From Stackebrandtia nassauensis DSM 44728 (GTDB taxonomy: Bacteria; Actinomycetota; Actinomycetes; Mycobacteriales; Micromonosporaceae): a DNA stretch of 64,000 bases. This document shows, piece after piece, positions 41,694 to 48,854 of the stretch. The position numbers were made by a program, and so were the translations under genes. Every line of letters starts with the position of its first letter. Position 1 is the stretch's first letter. The notes below the pieces were generated by a model. It searched no databases and had not been told where the DNA came from. It saw nothing but the letters and a program-made list of their open reading frames with translations. Location of the stretch: NCBI RefSeq assembly GCF_000024545.1, contig NC_013947.1, forward strand, positions 4,588,001-4,652,000, given 5' to 3'.

Positions 41694-42566
41694 ATGACCA
41701 AGACCCCGGTATCCGTCATCGGCCTGGGACGCATGGGCGCCACGATCGCCGAGATCTATCTGCGCGAGGGGCACCCCACCACGGTGTGGAACCGCACCCC
41801 GGCCAAGGCCGAACCACTGCTGGCCAAGGGGGCCCGACCGGCCGCGACGGTCGCCGAAGCCGTGGCGGCGAGCCCCGTGTCGGTGATCATGCTCGCCGAC
41901 GACACCGTCGTGCGCGCCAGCCTGGAGTCAGCGACGTCCGAACTGGACGGCAGGACGATCGTCAACCTCACCACCGGCCGCCCCGACGAGGCCCGCGAGC
42001 TGGGCGACTGGCTGGCCGGACACGGCGCCGAGTACCTGGACGGCGGCGTGCTCGGGGTGCCGCAGACGCTGGCCACCCCCGAGTCGGTGATCATCTACAG
42101 TGGCTCGACCGCCGCGAACCAGCGGCACGGCGAGATCGTCGCGGCGCTGGGGACGGCCCGCTACCTGGGCGCCGACCACGGCCTGGCCTCGCTCAACGAC
42201 ATGGCGATCCTGTCCGGCATGTACGGACTGTTCTCCGGGTACTTCCACTCGGTGGCCATGGTGGACTCCGAGGGCTTCAAGGCCGCCGAGTTCACGAAGG
42301 ACTTGCTCATCCCGTGGCTGCGATCGATCGTCGACGTGCTGCCGACACTGGCCGACGAGATCGACTCCGGCGACTACCCCGTGAACTTTTCCAATCTGGA
42401 CGTCAACGTCGCCGGGATCGAGAACATCATGCGCACCAGTCGATCCCAGGGTGTCACCGACGCTCCGTTGGTCCCGCTGCGCGACGCCCTGGCCGCGCAG
42501 CAGGAAAAGGGACACGGCGAGGCCAGCTTCTCGCGCGCCGTCGAGGAGCTCAAGTCGTCCGAATGA
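41694..42566 (+). CDS. Imine reductase-like NAD(P)H oxidoreductase (IRED 3)
   Basis: A 290-residue IRED-type enzyme: VSVIGLGRMGATIAEIYL, then TTVWNRTPAKAEPLL, with Asp at the key position of the catalytic helix (GLASLNDMAILSGMYGLF). It is closer to IRED 2 than to IRED 1 in that helix. GAGGAG lies upstream of the ATG at 41694. It is divergent from the GlxA-type regulator. It is the third family member within 9 kb. Confidence 0.87.
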   Translation: MTKTPVSVIGLGRMGATIAEIYLREGHPTTVWNRTPAKAEPLLAKGARPAATVAEAVAASPVSVIMLADDTVVRASLESATSELDGRTIVNLTTGRPDEARELGDWLAGHGAEYLDGGVLGVPQTLATPESVIIYSGSTAANQRHGEIVAALGTARYLGADHGLASLNDMAILSGMYGLFSGYFHSVAMVDSEGFKAAEFTKDLLIPWLRSIVDVLPTLADEIDSGDYPVNFSNLDVNVAGIENIMRTSRSQGVTDAPLVPLRDALAAQQEKGHGEASFSRAVEELKSSE

Positions 42567-42574
42567 CGATGGCA

Positions 42575-42606
42575 ATGTAGCCACGCTACATGTAGCGTGG
42601 CTACAT
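42575..42606. promoter_or_regulatory. 32-bp perfect palindrome at a start codon
   Basis: The 16 bases ATGTAGCCACGCTACA are followed by their exact reverse complement. It reads as two tandem sites TGTAGC-CAC-GCTACA and TGTAGC-GTG-GCTACA. The right end overlaps the ATG at 42605 of the membrane protein, so a bound regulator would block translation initiation or transcription start. Confidence 0.8.
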
Positions 42607-43183
42607 GACACGTATTCTCCGCACCACCTCACTCATCCTCGGTCCACTGTCGCTGGCCGCGTCCACGTTCTTCTGGGAGGACGGCCGCTACGGCGTCACC
42701 GGCGGCGTCCTGGTCGCGCTGGCATCCACCGCCTGGATCTACGGACTGCTCGGCGTGTGGGAACACCTGCGCGACCGCTCGCCGCTGCTCAGCGCCGTGG
42801 GCATCGTCCTGACCGTCGTGGGCACCTTCGGCGGCATCGCCTTCGGCACCCAGGGCTTCTTCGAGGGCATCTTCGACGTCTCCGGCGCCGAATCCCTCGA
42901 CGCCGCCGCGCGGTACCCGGTCGCGTCCTGGTTCGTGCTGTGGCTGCCGGGCCCGCTGTTCCCCATCTCGCTGATGCTGTTGGGCGCCATGCTCTTGCGC
43001 CTCCGGGTCACCCCCGTCCCGGTGGCCGTGGCGCTCATGCTCGGCGGTCTGGCGTTCCCCGCCAGCCGGGTGTCGCGCGTCGATCTGATCGCCCACGGCG
43101 CCGACGTCGTGCTGCTGGCCGCCTCGGCGGCGCTGGCTCTCCTCGTCGCTCGGGGACTGCTCGACCGGCCGTTGAAGCACTAG
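42605..43183 (+). CDS. Membrane protein of unknown function, 192 residues
   Basis: A protein with about six hydrophobic helices (for example LILGPLSLAASTFFW, GGVLVALASTAWIYGLLGVW, GIVLTVVGTFGGIAFG). I do not recognise the family. The start at 42605 lies inside the 32-bp palindrome. No Shine-Dalgarno is visible, so the transcript may be leaderless, with the palindrome as its operator. It lies 38 nt downstream of IRED 3, but the palindrome suggests separate control. Confidence 0.75.
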   Translation: MTRILRTTSLILGPLSLAASTFFWEDGRYGVTGGVLVALASTAWIYGLLGVWEHLRDRSPLLSAVGIVLTVVGTFGGIAFGTQGFFEGIFDVSGAESLDAAARYPVASWFVLWLPGPLFPISLMLLGAMLLRLRVTPVPVAVALMLGGLAFPASRVSRVDLIAHGADVVLLAASAALALLVARGLLDRPLKH

Positions 43184-43217
43184 GCTGGGACTTTCGCGCA
43201 GCGGCAGGAGAACGCAC

Positions 43218-43772
43218 ATGGCCCACAACTGGACGATCAACGGCAAGCTGACGGTGACCCCGGCACCGCAACGGACCGAACTGCTGGCACCGCCGGTGGC
43301 GCGGGCGCTGCTGGCACTGCCGGACGCGGCGGCCATCGGTGTCGCGGCCATCGACGCGATGCTGGCCGACACCGCCCAGTTCTGCGAGTTCTACGACGTG
43401 CCGCTGTCGGCCTCGGCCAACTGCGTGGTGGTGGCGGGCAAACGCGGCGGCGAGGTCCGCTACGCCGCGTGCCTGGCGCTGGCCACCACCCGCGTCAACG
43501 TCAACACCGTGGTGCGCCAGCACCTCAACGCCCGCAAGGCGTCGTTCGCGCCGATGGACGCCGCCGTGGAGATGACCGGAATGGAGTACGGCGGCATCAC
43601 CCCGATCGGGCTGCCCTCGGACTGGTCGATCCTGGTGGACCTGAAGGTCGCCGCCGAACCCGAGCTGGTGATCGGCGGCGGCTCTCGTGGCGCGAAGCTA
43701 CTGGTGAGCGGCGAGACGCTCGCCAAGCTCCCCGGCGCCCAGGTCGTCGACGGACTGGCCTCGTCGATCTGA
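43218..43772 (+). CDS. YbaK/EbsC-type aminoacyl-tRNA deacylase
   Basis: A 184-residue YbaK-fold protein. The core is SASANCVVVAGKRGGEVRYAACLALATTRVNVNTVVRQHL, then KASFAPMDAAVEMTGMEYGGITPIGLPSDWSILVD, matching the YbaK/ProX editing domain whose conserved Lys and GxxP loop act on mischarged tRNA. AGGAG precedes the ATG. Its last 75 nt overlap the 3' end of the convergent oxidoreductase gene. Which tRNA it edits is not known. Confidence 0.9.
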   Translation: MAHNWTINGKLTVTPAPQRTELLAPPVARALLALPDAAAIGVAAIDAMLADTAQFCEFYDVPLSASANCVVVAGKRGGEVRYAACLALATTRVNVNTVVRQHLNARKASFAPMDAAVEMTGMEYGGITPIGLPSDWSILVDLKVAAEPELVIGGGSRGAKLLVSGETLAKLPGAQVVDGLASSI

Positions 43773-44942
43773 GGCGGCCACCAGACGGCGGCGCGGCCGG
43801 GGCAGGTACGGACCGGCGTGCCGGGCGAAGGTGACGGCCCAGCCGTTGACCATCTCCTTGTACATCACCGCCGCGCGTCCCTTGAGGATGGTGTTCTTCG
43901 GACGGTCGTCGGAGGTGACGTACTGGATCAGTCCGTCGCGTCGCCCCAGGCTGATGTTCTGGTGGATGTACCGGAACACGAACCGGTGCGGGCGACGCCC
44001 ACTCAGCCGGGCGGCGATGGCGTCGGCGGCCTGTAGGGCCATCGGAGCGCCGGTGCCGCAGGCCATCCGCAGGATCGTGCCCTGCGGTCCGCGCACCACG
44101 GCGGCGTCGCCGACGGCGTAGACGTCCGGGTGCGAGGCCGAGCGCATGGTCTGGTCGATGTGGATCCGGCCGTCGGCGTCGGTGGCCAGCCCCGATTCCG
44201 TCGCCAGACCCGGTACCGCGAAACCGGTCGTCCACACTGTCGTGTCGGAGTCGAGGACGTCGCCGTCGGTGGTGACGATCGCGTCCTCGCGCACCTCGGC
44301 GACCTTCGCGGTGACGGTCTCGATGCCCAGCCGCGCGAAGACCTGACGCAGGTAGGCGCGAGCGCGCGGGTTCAGCCAGTCGCCCAGTTCGGCGTCGGTG
44401 ACCATGCGGACCCGCAGTCGCGAGTGGGACTCGGCCATCTCGGAGGCGACCTCCAGGCCGGTCAGGCCGCCGCCCACGACGGTCAGGGTGCCGGTGCCGC
44501 CGGTGGCGGCGATCCGGTCGCGCAGCCTGAGCGCCTCGGTCCGGGTGGACACACTGAATCCGTGGGTGTCCACTCCGGGCACCGGCGCGACGGCCGCCTG
44601 GCTGCCCAGCGCGTAGACGAGCGTGTCGTAGCCGATCGCGTCGACGCCACCGTCGGTGTCCACAGTGACGCGCCGCTGTTCGGTGTCCAGGCCGCGCACC
44701 CAGCCGAGTCGCAGCCGGATTCCGCTGCCCCGGAACACCCTGGCCAGCGGCACCTTCGCGAGTTCCTGTCCGGCGGCCAGCTGGTGCAGCCGCACCCGCT
44801 CCACGAAGTCGGGCACCGCGTTGACCACGGTGATGTCGACCTCGTCGCGCCGCAGGTGCCCGGCCAGCCGGGACGCGGTGATGGATCCGGCGTAACCGGC
44901 GCCCAGTATGACGATGCGGTGTTTCCTCGTTGAAGTGCTCAT
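43698..44942 (-). CDS. NDH-2-like FAD/NAD(P)-dependent oxidoreductase
   Basis: A 414-residue two-dinucleotide-binding-domain flavoprotein: FAD loop VILGAGYAGSITASRL, NAD loop LTVVGGGLTGLEVASEM, and the second FAD contact DVYAVGDAAVV. It is of the type-II NADH dehydrogenase-like group. The C-terminal 24 residues are encoded antisense to the YbaK gene. A 7-N16-4 promoter matching the ECF41 consensus lies 25-60 nt upstream, so the sigma factor encoded 94 nt away probably drives it. Confidence 0.88.
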   Translation of the reverse strand: MSTSTRKHRIVILGAGYAGSITASRLAGHLRRDEVDITVVNAVPDFVERVRLHQLAAGQELAKVPLARVFRGSGIRLRLGWVRGLDTEQRRVTVDTDGGVDAIGYDTLVYALGSQAAVAPVPGVDTHGFSVSTRTEALRLRDRIAATGGTGTLTVVGGGLTGLEVASEMAESHSRLRVRMVTDAELGDWLNPRARAYLRQVFARLGIETVTAKVAEVREDAIVTTDGDVLDSDTTVWTTGFAVPGLATESGLATDADGRIHIDQTMRSASHPDVYAVGDAAVVRGPQGTILRMACGTGAPMALQAADAIAARLSGRRPHRFVFRYIHQNISLGRRDGLIQYVTSDDRPKNTILKGRAAVMYKEMVNGWAVTFARHAGPYLPRPRRRLVAASDRRGQSVDDLGAGELGERLAAHQ

Positions 44943-44973
44943 GACTCCTGAACCGGACAGGCCCGCGATTCCT

Positions 44974-45000
44974 GACGCTCACCGCCGATGGCTTGTGTCA
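44974..45000 (-). promoter_or_regulatory. ECF41-type promoter
   Basis: On the minus strand TGACACA (45000-44994), 16 nt, CGTC (44977-44974). This is one mismatch from the published ECF41 consensus TGTCACA-N16-CGTC. It lies between the sigma gene and the oxidoreductase. Confidence 0.6.
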
Positions 45001-45035
45001 CAGTGCGGGCGACCGGCGCCGCGGCCGCTGCGGGG

Positions 45036-45992
45036 TCACAGCTCCGCGATGGAGAAGGCCAGCAGCGGTTCGCCCCGGTCCCGGCCGTCCAGCTGATCGC
45101 CGATGAACCGCAGCTTCTCCGGGTTGGCCATCGTGCGCACCGCGCCTACCCGTCCATCCACAAGGTCGAAACCCATGACCGCCAGCAGCCTGTCGTCCGC
45201 GTAGGCCACCACGGCCGGACGCCCGTTGGCTTCGACGATGTAGACCTTGATGTGGTCCAAGTTCAAACGCCGCAACCGTTCCATGTTGACGTTGCCGAAC
45301 CAGTTGGCGAAGTAGCGGGCGACCTTGGCCACGCCGAGGATCGGGTGCCGGGCGACGCCGATCTGTCCACCACCGTCCGCCCACGCGGCCGCGTCGGCGA
45401 CCAGGATCTCCTCCAGCGCGGCCAGGTCTCCGCCACTCGCGGCGGCCAGGAACCGCTCCAGGATGCGGCGTGCCTGCGCGTCGGTGGCACTGAACCGGGA
45501 ACGCTCACGCTCCACATGCCCCTTGGCCCGGTGGTACAGCTGCTGACTTCCCGCCTCGGTCACGTCGAGAATCCCGGCGATTTCGCGGTGCCCGTACCCG
45601 AAGGCCTCCCGCAACACGAAAGCCGCTCGCTCCGGCGGAGTGAGCCGTTCCAGCAGCACCAGGAACGCCAGCGACATCGACTCACGCTGTTCGACGGTCT
45701 CCAACGGTCCCAGCCGGTCGTCGGGAGTGAGCACCGGCTCCGGAAGCCATTGACCCACGTACTGCTCCCGGCGCGCCCGCGCGGACGTCAACCGGTTCAG
45801 GCACAGGTTGGTCAGCACCTTCGTCAGCCAGGCGACCGGCTCGCGAACCCGCTCGCGGTCGGCGGCCTGCCAACGCACGAAGGCGTCCTGGACCGCGTCC
45901 TCGGCTTCACCGGCCGAACCCAAGAGCCGGTAGGCGATGGCGAACAGGCGGGGCCGGGCCGAGGTGAACGCTTCCAGTTCCACGGCGCTCAT
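45036..45992 (-). CDS. ECF41/SigJ-type RNA polymerase sigma factor with SnoaL-like tail
   Basis: A 318-residue ECF sigma factor. Region 2 is ARPRLFAIAYRLLGSAGEAEDAVQDAFVRW, region 4 is LTPPERAAFVLREAFGYGHREIAGILDVTEAGSQQLYHRAKG. A C-terminal SnoaL-like domain (DLAALEEILVADAAAWADGGG) replaces an anti-sigma partner and controls activity in ECF41 proteins. The start is either 45992 or 46010; neither has a clear Shine-Dalgarno. It lies 38 nt after the AmaP-like gene on the same strand and 93 nt before the oxidoreductase, so it may be transcribed with the Asp23 operon. Confidence 0.9.
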   Translation of the reverse strand: MSAVELEAFTSARPRLFAIAYRLLGSAGEAEDAVQDAFVRWQAADRERVREPVAWLTKVLTNLCLNRLTSARARREQYVGQWLPEPVLTPDDRLGPLETVEQRESMSLAFLVLLERLTPPERAAFVLREAFGYGHREIAGILDVTEAGSQQLYHRAKGHVERERSRFSATDAQARRILERFLAAASGGDLAALEEILVADAAAWADGGGQIGVARHPILGVAKVARYFANWFGNVNMERLRRLNLDHIKVYIVEANGRPAVVAYADDRLLAVMGFDLVDGRVGAVRTMANPEKLRFIGDQLDGRDRGEPLLAFSIAEL

Positions 45993-46030
45993 CGACACGT
46001 CGCCGAGCATACGTCGCGCCGCGACGCCGG

Positions 46031-46600
46031 TCAGCGAACCCGCGCTTGGGCCTTGGCCGTGGGAAGCACCGTCACGTCCACGGACCCCGGGGTGATGCCG
46101 CTGGTGGTGGTGAAGCGCCGCAGCGATTCGTCGACGTGTTCGCGGGCCTGGGTGACGGTGGCGCCGGGCGCCAACCCGACCCACAGCCACACCCGGGGGC
46201 TGTCGGTGTGGCCGGTGATGGTCGCCGAGACCTTGACGATCCCGCGACCCGTGGCCACGTCGCGTTCCAGGCAGTTGATGAGCGCGGCGGCCCGCACCAC
46301 GGTGTCACCCCGCTCGCCAGGATGCGACAGGTCGTCGATCCGCGAGGTGCCGCGACGGCGGAACTCCCGGCCGAACAGGACGATCCCGACGATCACCAGC
46401 AGCAACCCGAGCACGATGACGACCGCGAGGTTCCAGGGGTCACCGCGATGCCACAGGTCGATGACGGCACCAGAAAGCAGCGGATCATCCGGGTCGGCGA
46501 ACCGCAGTCGTCCACTGTGAGCCGCGACGCCGAGTCCGCCCACGGCGGCCAGCACGAGACCGACGATGATCCACAGTGCCCGGTTCGCGCCGTCGGTCAT
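46031..46600 (-). CDS. AmaP-like membrane protein (Asp23 operon)
   Basis: A 189-residue protein with two hydrophobic helices (ALWIIVGLVLAAVGGLGVAA and LAVVIVLGLLLVIVGIVLFG) and a C-terminal alpha/beta domain (IVKVSATITGHTDSPRVWLWV) like the envelope-stress protein AmaP. It is the last gene of the five-gene Asp23 operon. AmaP proteins anchor Asp23 at the membrane in Staphylococcus; the same role here is inferred. Confidence 0.75.
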   Translation of the reverse strand: MTDGANRALWIIVGLVLAAVGGLGVAAHSGRLRFADPDDPLLSGAVIDLWHRGDPWNLAVVIVLGLLLVIVGIVLFGREFRRRGTSRIDDLSHPGERGDTVVRAAALINCLERDVATGRGIVKVSATITGHTDSPRVWLWVGLAPGATVTQAREHVDESLRRFTTTSGITPGSVDVTVLPTAKAQARVR

Positions 46601-46604
46601 CGCC

Positions 46605-47114
46605 TCACACCACCCGTCGCCGGGTCAGCCGGACCCGCAGCCGCGAGGTGTCCGCCGCCGCCAGCCGTTCCAGTTCCGCCACGGCGGCTTCGCGTACCGC
46701 GTCCCGGTCCTGGGCGTCGCCGGACGCCCGCAACCGCAGCCGCCAGCCGCGCCCCAGCCGGGCCCGCGCCTGGGCCACCGACGGCAGCCGGTCCACCGCG
46801 GCGGCGAGGCTGTGCTGTGCCGACCGGCGCCGCAGGAACCAGTCGGGTTTGTTCGCGGGCAACCGCACCGGACGCCACGGTCGCAACTGGAGGAACAGTA
46901 CGATCACGCCGAGCGCCAGCACCGACGCCGACACGACGAGGACGATCGAGTCGCCTGCGGACGTTTGCGTCAGCGCCCGGTACCAGGCGTCCCGGGGCAC
47001 CAGCAGCGGCGGCCTGGCCAGCCACACCAGTACCGTCTCGGCGACCAGCAGCGCACCGCCCGCCACAAGCGCCACCGCCAGCAGTATCGCGGCCAGCCGG
47101 TTGAGGATCCGCAT
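46605..47114 (-). CDS. DUF6286/AmaP-like membrane protein
   Basis: A 169-residue protein with two N-terminal membrane helices (LAAILLAVALVAGGALLVAETVLVWLA and IVLVVSASVLALGVIVLFL) and a basic C-terminal domain, as in DUF6286 proteins of actinobacterial Asp23 operons. The ATG at 47114 has GGAGG 5 nt upstream and is better than the GTG at 47120. It overlaps the start region of the previous gene by a few bases and is followed by the AmaP-like gene 4 nt later. Confidence 0.75.
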   Translation of the reverse strand: MRILNRLAAILLAVALVAGGALLVAETVLVWLARPPLLVPRDAWYRALTQTSAGDSIVLVVSASVLALGVIVLFLQLRPWRPVRLPANKPDWFLRRRSAQHSLAAAVDRLPSVAQARARLGRGWRLRLRASGDAQDRDAVREAAVAELERLAAADTSRLRVRLTRRRVV

Positions 47115-47116
47115 CC

Positions 47117-47431
47117 TCACCTCCGTCCGGCGTCGGCCAGCGAATTAATGTCGATGTCGGTGACCACGACCCGCACCGGCCGGTCGTCGCCGCTGGCCCG
47201 CAGCACCCGTGCCGCGGCCTTGTGCACCCGTTCGGCCACCGCCACGACCGGCAGTTCGGTGACCACGACCTGGGCCTCCACCCGGGCACCGGCGACCGAG
47301 ACTCCGGCCACCCGACCGTAGGCGTACTGTGTGGACACTTCCATGACGCCGGAACCGCCGCCCAGCCGGGACACGCCCCGGACCCGGCTGATCGCGTCAT
47401 GCAGGGATCGCGCCAGCTCCACCCGGTTCAC
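47117..47431 (-). CDS. Asp23/Gls24-like protein, short form
   Basis: A 104-residue Asp23-type protein whose core is VEAQVVVTELPVVAVAERVHKAAARVL, with VVVTDIDINSLAD at the end. It overlaps the preceding Asp23 gene (ATGA) and is part of the operon. It probably pairs with the larger Asp23 protein at the membrane. Confidence 0.75.
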   Translation of the reverse strand: MNRVELARSLHDAISRVRGVSRLGGGSGVMEVSTQYAYGRVAGVSVAGARVEAQVVVTELPVVAVAERVHKAAARVLRASGDDRPVRVVVTDIDINSLADAGRR

Positions 47432-47916
47432 TGGACCCGGGGTTCCTTGGGTTCGGCGCTGTCCTGTCCCTCGACGAAGACATCGTCCACATTGATGTTG
47501 ACCTCGACGACCTTCAGGCCGGTCATGTCCTGCACCCGCTCGACGACGTTGTCGCGCACCGCCTCGGTGACGTCCACGATGCTCTGTCCGTACCAGGTGA
47601 CGACGTCCAGGTCGATCGCGGTCTCCCGCTCCCCCACCTCCACGGCGACGCCCTGCGAGGGCGTGCCGCTGGCGCCGGGCACCAGTGACTTCAGCTGCCC
47701 GATCCGGCGGCTCATCGAGGTTCCCATCGAGTGCACACCGGGAATCTCACGCGCGGCCAGCCCCGCGATCTTGGAGACCACGCCCTCGGCGATGGTGGTG
47801 CTGCCGGTGTCGGTGACCAGTTTGGAGTGGGTCTTGCGGGCCGCCGGTCGCGCGGTCCCCGCCTTGGCGGGTGCCTCACCGCCCGTGGTCTTGGTGGCTG
47901 TCGTGGTGTTGGCCAT
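47428..47916 (-). CDS. Asp23/Gls24-family envelope stress protein
   Basis: A 162-residue Asp23 protein: TTIAEGVVSKIAGLAAREIPGVHSM, then DLDVVTWYGQSIVDVTEAVRDNVVERVQDMTGLKVVEVNINVDDV. This is the standard family core. The N-terminal 35 residues are a flexible Ala/Thr/Lys tail. It lies 25 nt after the small membrane protein gene. Asp23 proteins form a scaffold under the membrane during envelope stress. Confidence 0.92.
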   Translation of the reverse strand: MANTTTATKTTGGEAPAKAGTARPAARKTHSKLVTDTGSTTIAEGVVSKIAGLAAREIPGVHSMGTSMSRRIGQLKSLVPGASGTPSQGVAVEVGERETAIDLDVVTWYGQSIVDVTEAVRDNVVERVQDMTGLKVVEVNINVDDVFVEGQDSAEPKEPRVQ

Positions 47917-47941
47917 GAACCTCTCCCCGTGTCATCGCGTG

Positions 47942-48124
47942 TTACCGGTCCGGTGTGAACCGATCGGCGAACGCCCCGATGTCGACCTTGCCGTCGAGCA
48001 CCCGGCCGATCCCGAAGCCGACCGCACCGAGCACCAACGCGCCCAACGCCCAGCCGATCCCCGCGACCGCCCACAACGCGACGAAGGCGAAACCGGCCAC
48101 GAACCCGAATTGCTGCCCGGACAT
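47942..48124 (-). CDS. Small membrane protein, DUF2273-like
   Basis: A 60-residue protein with two adjacent hydrophobic helices (FGFVAGFAFVALWAVAGIGWALGALVLGAVGFGIG) and a charged tail, the DUF2273 type regularly found at the head of Asp23 operons. GAGG precedes the ATG at 48124. It is divergent from the Phd/Doc-like pair. Confidence 0.75.
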   Translation of the reverse strand: MSGQQFGFVAGFAFVALWAVAGIGWALGALVLGAVGFGIGRVLDGKVDIGAFADRFTPDR

Positions 48125-48225
48125 GACCTCACCGATCCTCACCGAAGCTTCCAGCACGGAACATATCGAACCGGTGACCGAATGTGACCGAAATCGGCGA
48201 AGCCGGACGGCCGATCGCAAGCGGC

Positions 48226-48252
48226 GGTATCACGTGATACCAGCTGATACCA
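48226..48252. promoter_or_regulatory. Antitoxin-type operator, three half-sites
   Basis: GGTATCACGTGATACC (48226-48241) is a perfect palindrome, and TGATACCA recurs one helical turn later (from 48245). Such clustered half-sites are usual for Phd-type autoregulation. It lies 9 nt before the antitoxin ATG. Confidence 0.65.
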
Positions 48253-48260
48253 TCCGGCTC

Positions 48261-48458
48261 ATGGCCATGACGTTGCGGCTTCCCCAGGCGGACGACCAGA
48301 TGCTGACCGAGCGCGCCGCCCACGAAGGCCGTTCCAAGCACGAGCTCGTGGTCGAAGCGGTGCACACGATGCTCACCGAGCGAAACGAGTTCTTCGACCG
48401 CATGCTCAACCACGGCATCGCCGACAACTGCGAACTGCTGGATCGCCTGTCGCGGTGA
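48261..48458 (+). CDS. Antitoxin-like protein (ribbon-helix-helix type)
   Basis: A 65-residue protein. MTLRLPQADDQMLTERAAHEGRSKHELVVEAVHTML is a ribbon-helix-helix DNA-binding fold; the C-terminus (NEFFDRMLNHGIADNCELLDRL) would wrap the toxin. It overlaps the Doc-like gene by 4 nt (stop/start) and lies behind a multi-site operator, so it is the likely autorepressor and neutraliser. Confidence 0.85.
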   Translation: MAMTLRLPQADDQMLTERAAHEGRSKHELVVEAVHTMLTERNEFFDRMLNHGIADNCELLDRLSR

Positions 48459-48844
48459 CGAAGTATCTGGATATCCGCGACCTGACCCACATCGCGTCCA
48501 GGCTGTTGGACTGCGACGAGCCCCCGGTCAGGGACTGGGGAATGCTGGAGTCGGCCGCCATGCGGCCGCGCGCGACGGTGTTCGGCACCGAGGCCTACCC
48601 CGCGCTCCACGACAAGGTGGCGGCGTTGATCCACTCGATCGCCCGCAACCGCGCCCTGGTCGACGGCAACAAACGGCTCGCGTTCATGGCCGGGTACATG
48701 ATGTACGGCCTCAACGGCTACGACCTGATACCGCCGAGCGTCGACGAGGGCGAGGCGTTCATCGTGGGCATCGCGCGCGGCGACCTTGAGGTTCCCGAGA
48801 TCGCCGCGACGCAGTCGCGATGGGTGCGGCGGCAGTCGCTGTGA
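48455..48844 (+). CDS. Doc/Fic-family protein with altered active site
   Basis: A 129-residue Doc-like Fic protein. The Fic motif reads SIARNRALVDGNKRLAFMAGYMM. In P1 Doc the motif is HxFxDxNKR with catalytic His66; here the corresponding residue 66 is Arg (codon CGC at 48650-48652) and the Phe is Leu, while D70, N72, K73 and R74 are kept. Loss of the His should abolish or change phosphotransfer, so this may be an inactive or divergent toxin. It is coupled to the upstream antitoxin gene. GTG start. Confidence 0.88.
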   Translation: MTKYLDIRDLTHIASRLLDCDEPPVRDWGMLESAAMRPRATVFGTEAYPALHDKVAALIHSIARNRALVDGNKRLAFMAGYMMYGLNGYDLIPPSVDEGEAFIVGIARGDLEVPEIAATQSRWVRRQSL

Positions 48845-48854
48845 AGCGCCCCGG

